NCBI GenBank assembly: GCA_033980235.1
Contig: CM067072.1
Coordinates: 28,673,559-28,737,558 of the forward strand
DNA length: 64,000 nucleotides
From: Diadema setosum
Lineage: Eukaryota; Echinodermata; Echinoidea; Diadematoida; Diadematidae
Direction: 5' to 3'
Below are positions 62,025-64,000 of this stretch, one piece after another (positions within the stretch are counted from its first letter, which is position 1; each line of letters opens with the position of its first letter). A program made the translations under genes and the position numbers. The notes under the pieces were generated by a model. The model worked only from the letters and a program-made list of their open reading frames with translations. It did no database searches and was not told the origin of the DNA.

Positions 62025-64000
62025 TATAGCTTAGCAATTTATATTCACCATCTTAACAGTATTCTTACACAATTTATGGAATTTTGTGTACACTGGTGTA
62101 TTGTGCCATAGTGGAAGGTATTTTAGCAGTGACATTAAATTTGATGGGAGGACAGGCACTTCTGAGAGCTGCAGGTGAATCAGCCTGCAGATTGACTAAA
62201 ATAGTTGTCAAGCAGACCGTTGCTGTAAAGTTGTTGTTTTACACCTAGTTTGGTAGGTGTTGCCTGTTTGCCTGTTTACTTTTGTTGACAAGCAGGATGT
62301 GAATAAGCTTGCAATGGGCAAAAAAAAAAGAAAAAAAAAAAAGAAGAATCCATAATCCTCTTTCATTGGAACACATGCATCCATAGTCTTGGACTGTTGT
62401 GAGGTGTAAACCTCAACAACCTCATTATGCAGCCAATGAGCAATATTGCATAATCATTTTCTGTTTGTGCACTGGCTTCTACCCTGAGTAGCCTCTTGCT
62501 GTCACGGGTGTGAATGTGGTGAAAAGAACAACGAACACAAAAGAGGGGATTTTCCACTTTGCTGGTGTAGCCTTGTGTAACATTAGGGCTAAGAATGTGT
62601 TGGGGGATTTAATAGCCAGGGTTTGACTCTTTGACTCCTGATCCAATCACCCCTCGCCCTAAACAAGACATGAGGGAAGTATCTCAAAGTGGTGAGAGTG
62701 TGTGTGTGTGTGTTTTTTTACACCTTATGATTGCAGCAGTGCGGTGCAAAGCTGTACCATCCTTTAGTGGAAGCTATCAGCCATTCTAAAATCATCAATT
62801 GAATGCCATCAGACTCATATTCCTGGAATTTATTTTAACCCTGTGTTTTGACTAGGCAAATGGCATAAAGAGTACAATATTATGTGTGTGTGTGTGTGTG
62901 TTTTAAATTTTAGCATTTTTTTTTTTTTTGCTGCACATGATATTTTTGCACTGTGTCAGTGAAGTTAAAGTGGAGTTCACTTACAGGACAAGAAACAAAA
63001 ATGTACACTTTAAGCAGCATTTTAAGGAAACATGTAAAATTAGATTGTTTTTAATACCACTGTGTCCAGATCTTCAGTAGATATTTAGCCTTGGTATTTT
63101 CATTCGCATTAAAATGTTGTTATAAAGAACACTGATAAAACAAACTCTTGTTGTAGCAACATACTTTTACTTGTTCCAAATTTCAAAATATCTTTTGTAC
63201 ATAACTGTTTTCCAAATCCTGATATAACACAATTTTGCTTTAACAGAGTGATTTCACTATTCCACCTGGAAAAGTTTTGTATATGATTAAGACTTAATGG
63301 TACTCTCCCCAATGTATTCTGCATTTATAATTCTTGTGACCAAAAATCATATAATTGTCTTTTTTTTTCGCAATAAGAAAGGATTTTCATTCAAGTGATG
63401 AAAAGACTACATGATGCATAACAAAGGATTGCTTAGAAAATGGTGTAGGACACCATGATAAACGACATAACAAAATTCTTGAAGTGTTACAGTAGCCATA
63501 ATTCCAGACGAACCTTGATCAAATGTTCAGGCGAACTTTTGCTCTGATATGAAAGTTGTAGCACTCAATGCTAATAGTAGATCCTCCAAGAGACAGTAAT
63601 TCCAATGAGGCACTCTATAAATAAACAGTATTTATCATTATTAATATAATTCTTTGTTTGCAGAATGAATTCCTCATGGGAGATGTCTAGATGAAATCAT
63701 GAAGGATGTTACAGCCACTCCTCACTAGCTAAAGCTGGAGGCAGTTTGTTCCAAAAATGAACGCAATTAATGCCGTGCTGATGTGTGCCTCGTGATGGTT
63801 GTCTTGGGGTGAGATCTCAGGGATAGAGGCAGAGTTGAGGAAAAAGGGGGGTTACTGCTACCACTAACTTTGGCCGTCTGAATCCATTGAGAAACCCATT
63901 GAGAAACGTCTCGGGCAGGGCTAGTGTAACGGACGAGGCGGAATATAGTTTGGCGATGTGGGTGGCTCACTTCAACTCATGGCAGGGTGCTGTCGTCGAG

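Larger units (their letters stand above)
37353..64000 (+). other. Intron 3 of the ADAMTS gene, incomplete, at least 26.6 kb
   Basis: It begins GTGAGTGC. I found no catalytic-domain exon, zinc motif, Met-turn or thrombospondin CSxTCG-like block up to the window end, on visual reading of both strands. Contents listed separately are local tandem duplications, TTAA MITEs, an integrase remnant, a structured 161-bp element, a TA-flanked MITE, microsatellites and higher-complexity blocks. A small undetected exon cannot be excluded. Confidence 0.65.

Overview
This is a eukaryotic genomic window of about 64 kb. It is AT-rich, almost entirely non-coding, full of microsatellites and long G/C homopolymers, and holds one gene split by multi-kilobase introns. 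The only gene I can support is on the + strand: the 5' part of a secreted ADAMTS metalloprotease of the ADAMTS9/ADAMTS20/GON-1 type. Three coding exons join in perfect phase: 22094-22190 (signal peptide), 30374-30786 and 37193-37352 (propeptide). They give 223 codons plus one base. The furin site, catalytic domain, disintegrin-like region and thrombospondin repeats are not in the window, so intron 3 runs past its right edge (at least 26.6 kb).

The gene and the style of the repeats suggest a marine invertebrate deuterostome, most likely an echinoderm. The hints are GCGAGCGAAGCGAGCGAG tandem units, frequent TAGGCCTA octamers, a tRNA-derived SINE and a Ty3/Gypsy integrase remnant. This assignment is an inference. 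No protein here fixes the species.

Layout: 1-3.1 kb is non-genic with simple repeats. 3.1-7.15 kb is a composite repeat: about 18 units of a ~165-bp satellite with higher-order order of unit types, bracketed by inverted G-rich termini. 7.15-18.7 kb is upstream sequence with a tRNA-derived SINE, short inverted repeats and microsatellites. 18.7-22.1 kb is CpG-richer and looks like the promoter and leader: a CRE-CCAAT-TATA cluster at 18717-18758 and a second TATA-like box at 22031. 22.1-37.35 kb holds the three exons and introns 1 and 2. Intron 2 carries a nearly perfect 166-bp foldback element with a 9-bp target duplication. 37.35-64 kb is intron 3, with several 93-bp TTAA-flanked MITEs, a 248-bp TA-flanked MITE, a 161-bp structured element with 19-bp termini, an integrase fragment, local duplications and a few higher-complexity blocks that may be regulatory.

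The main novelty candidates are the satellite-bearing composite element, the 166-bp foldback, and the small MITE families marked by matching termini and target duplications. All calls come from reading the sequence; nothing was searched or computed externally.
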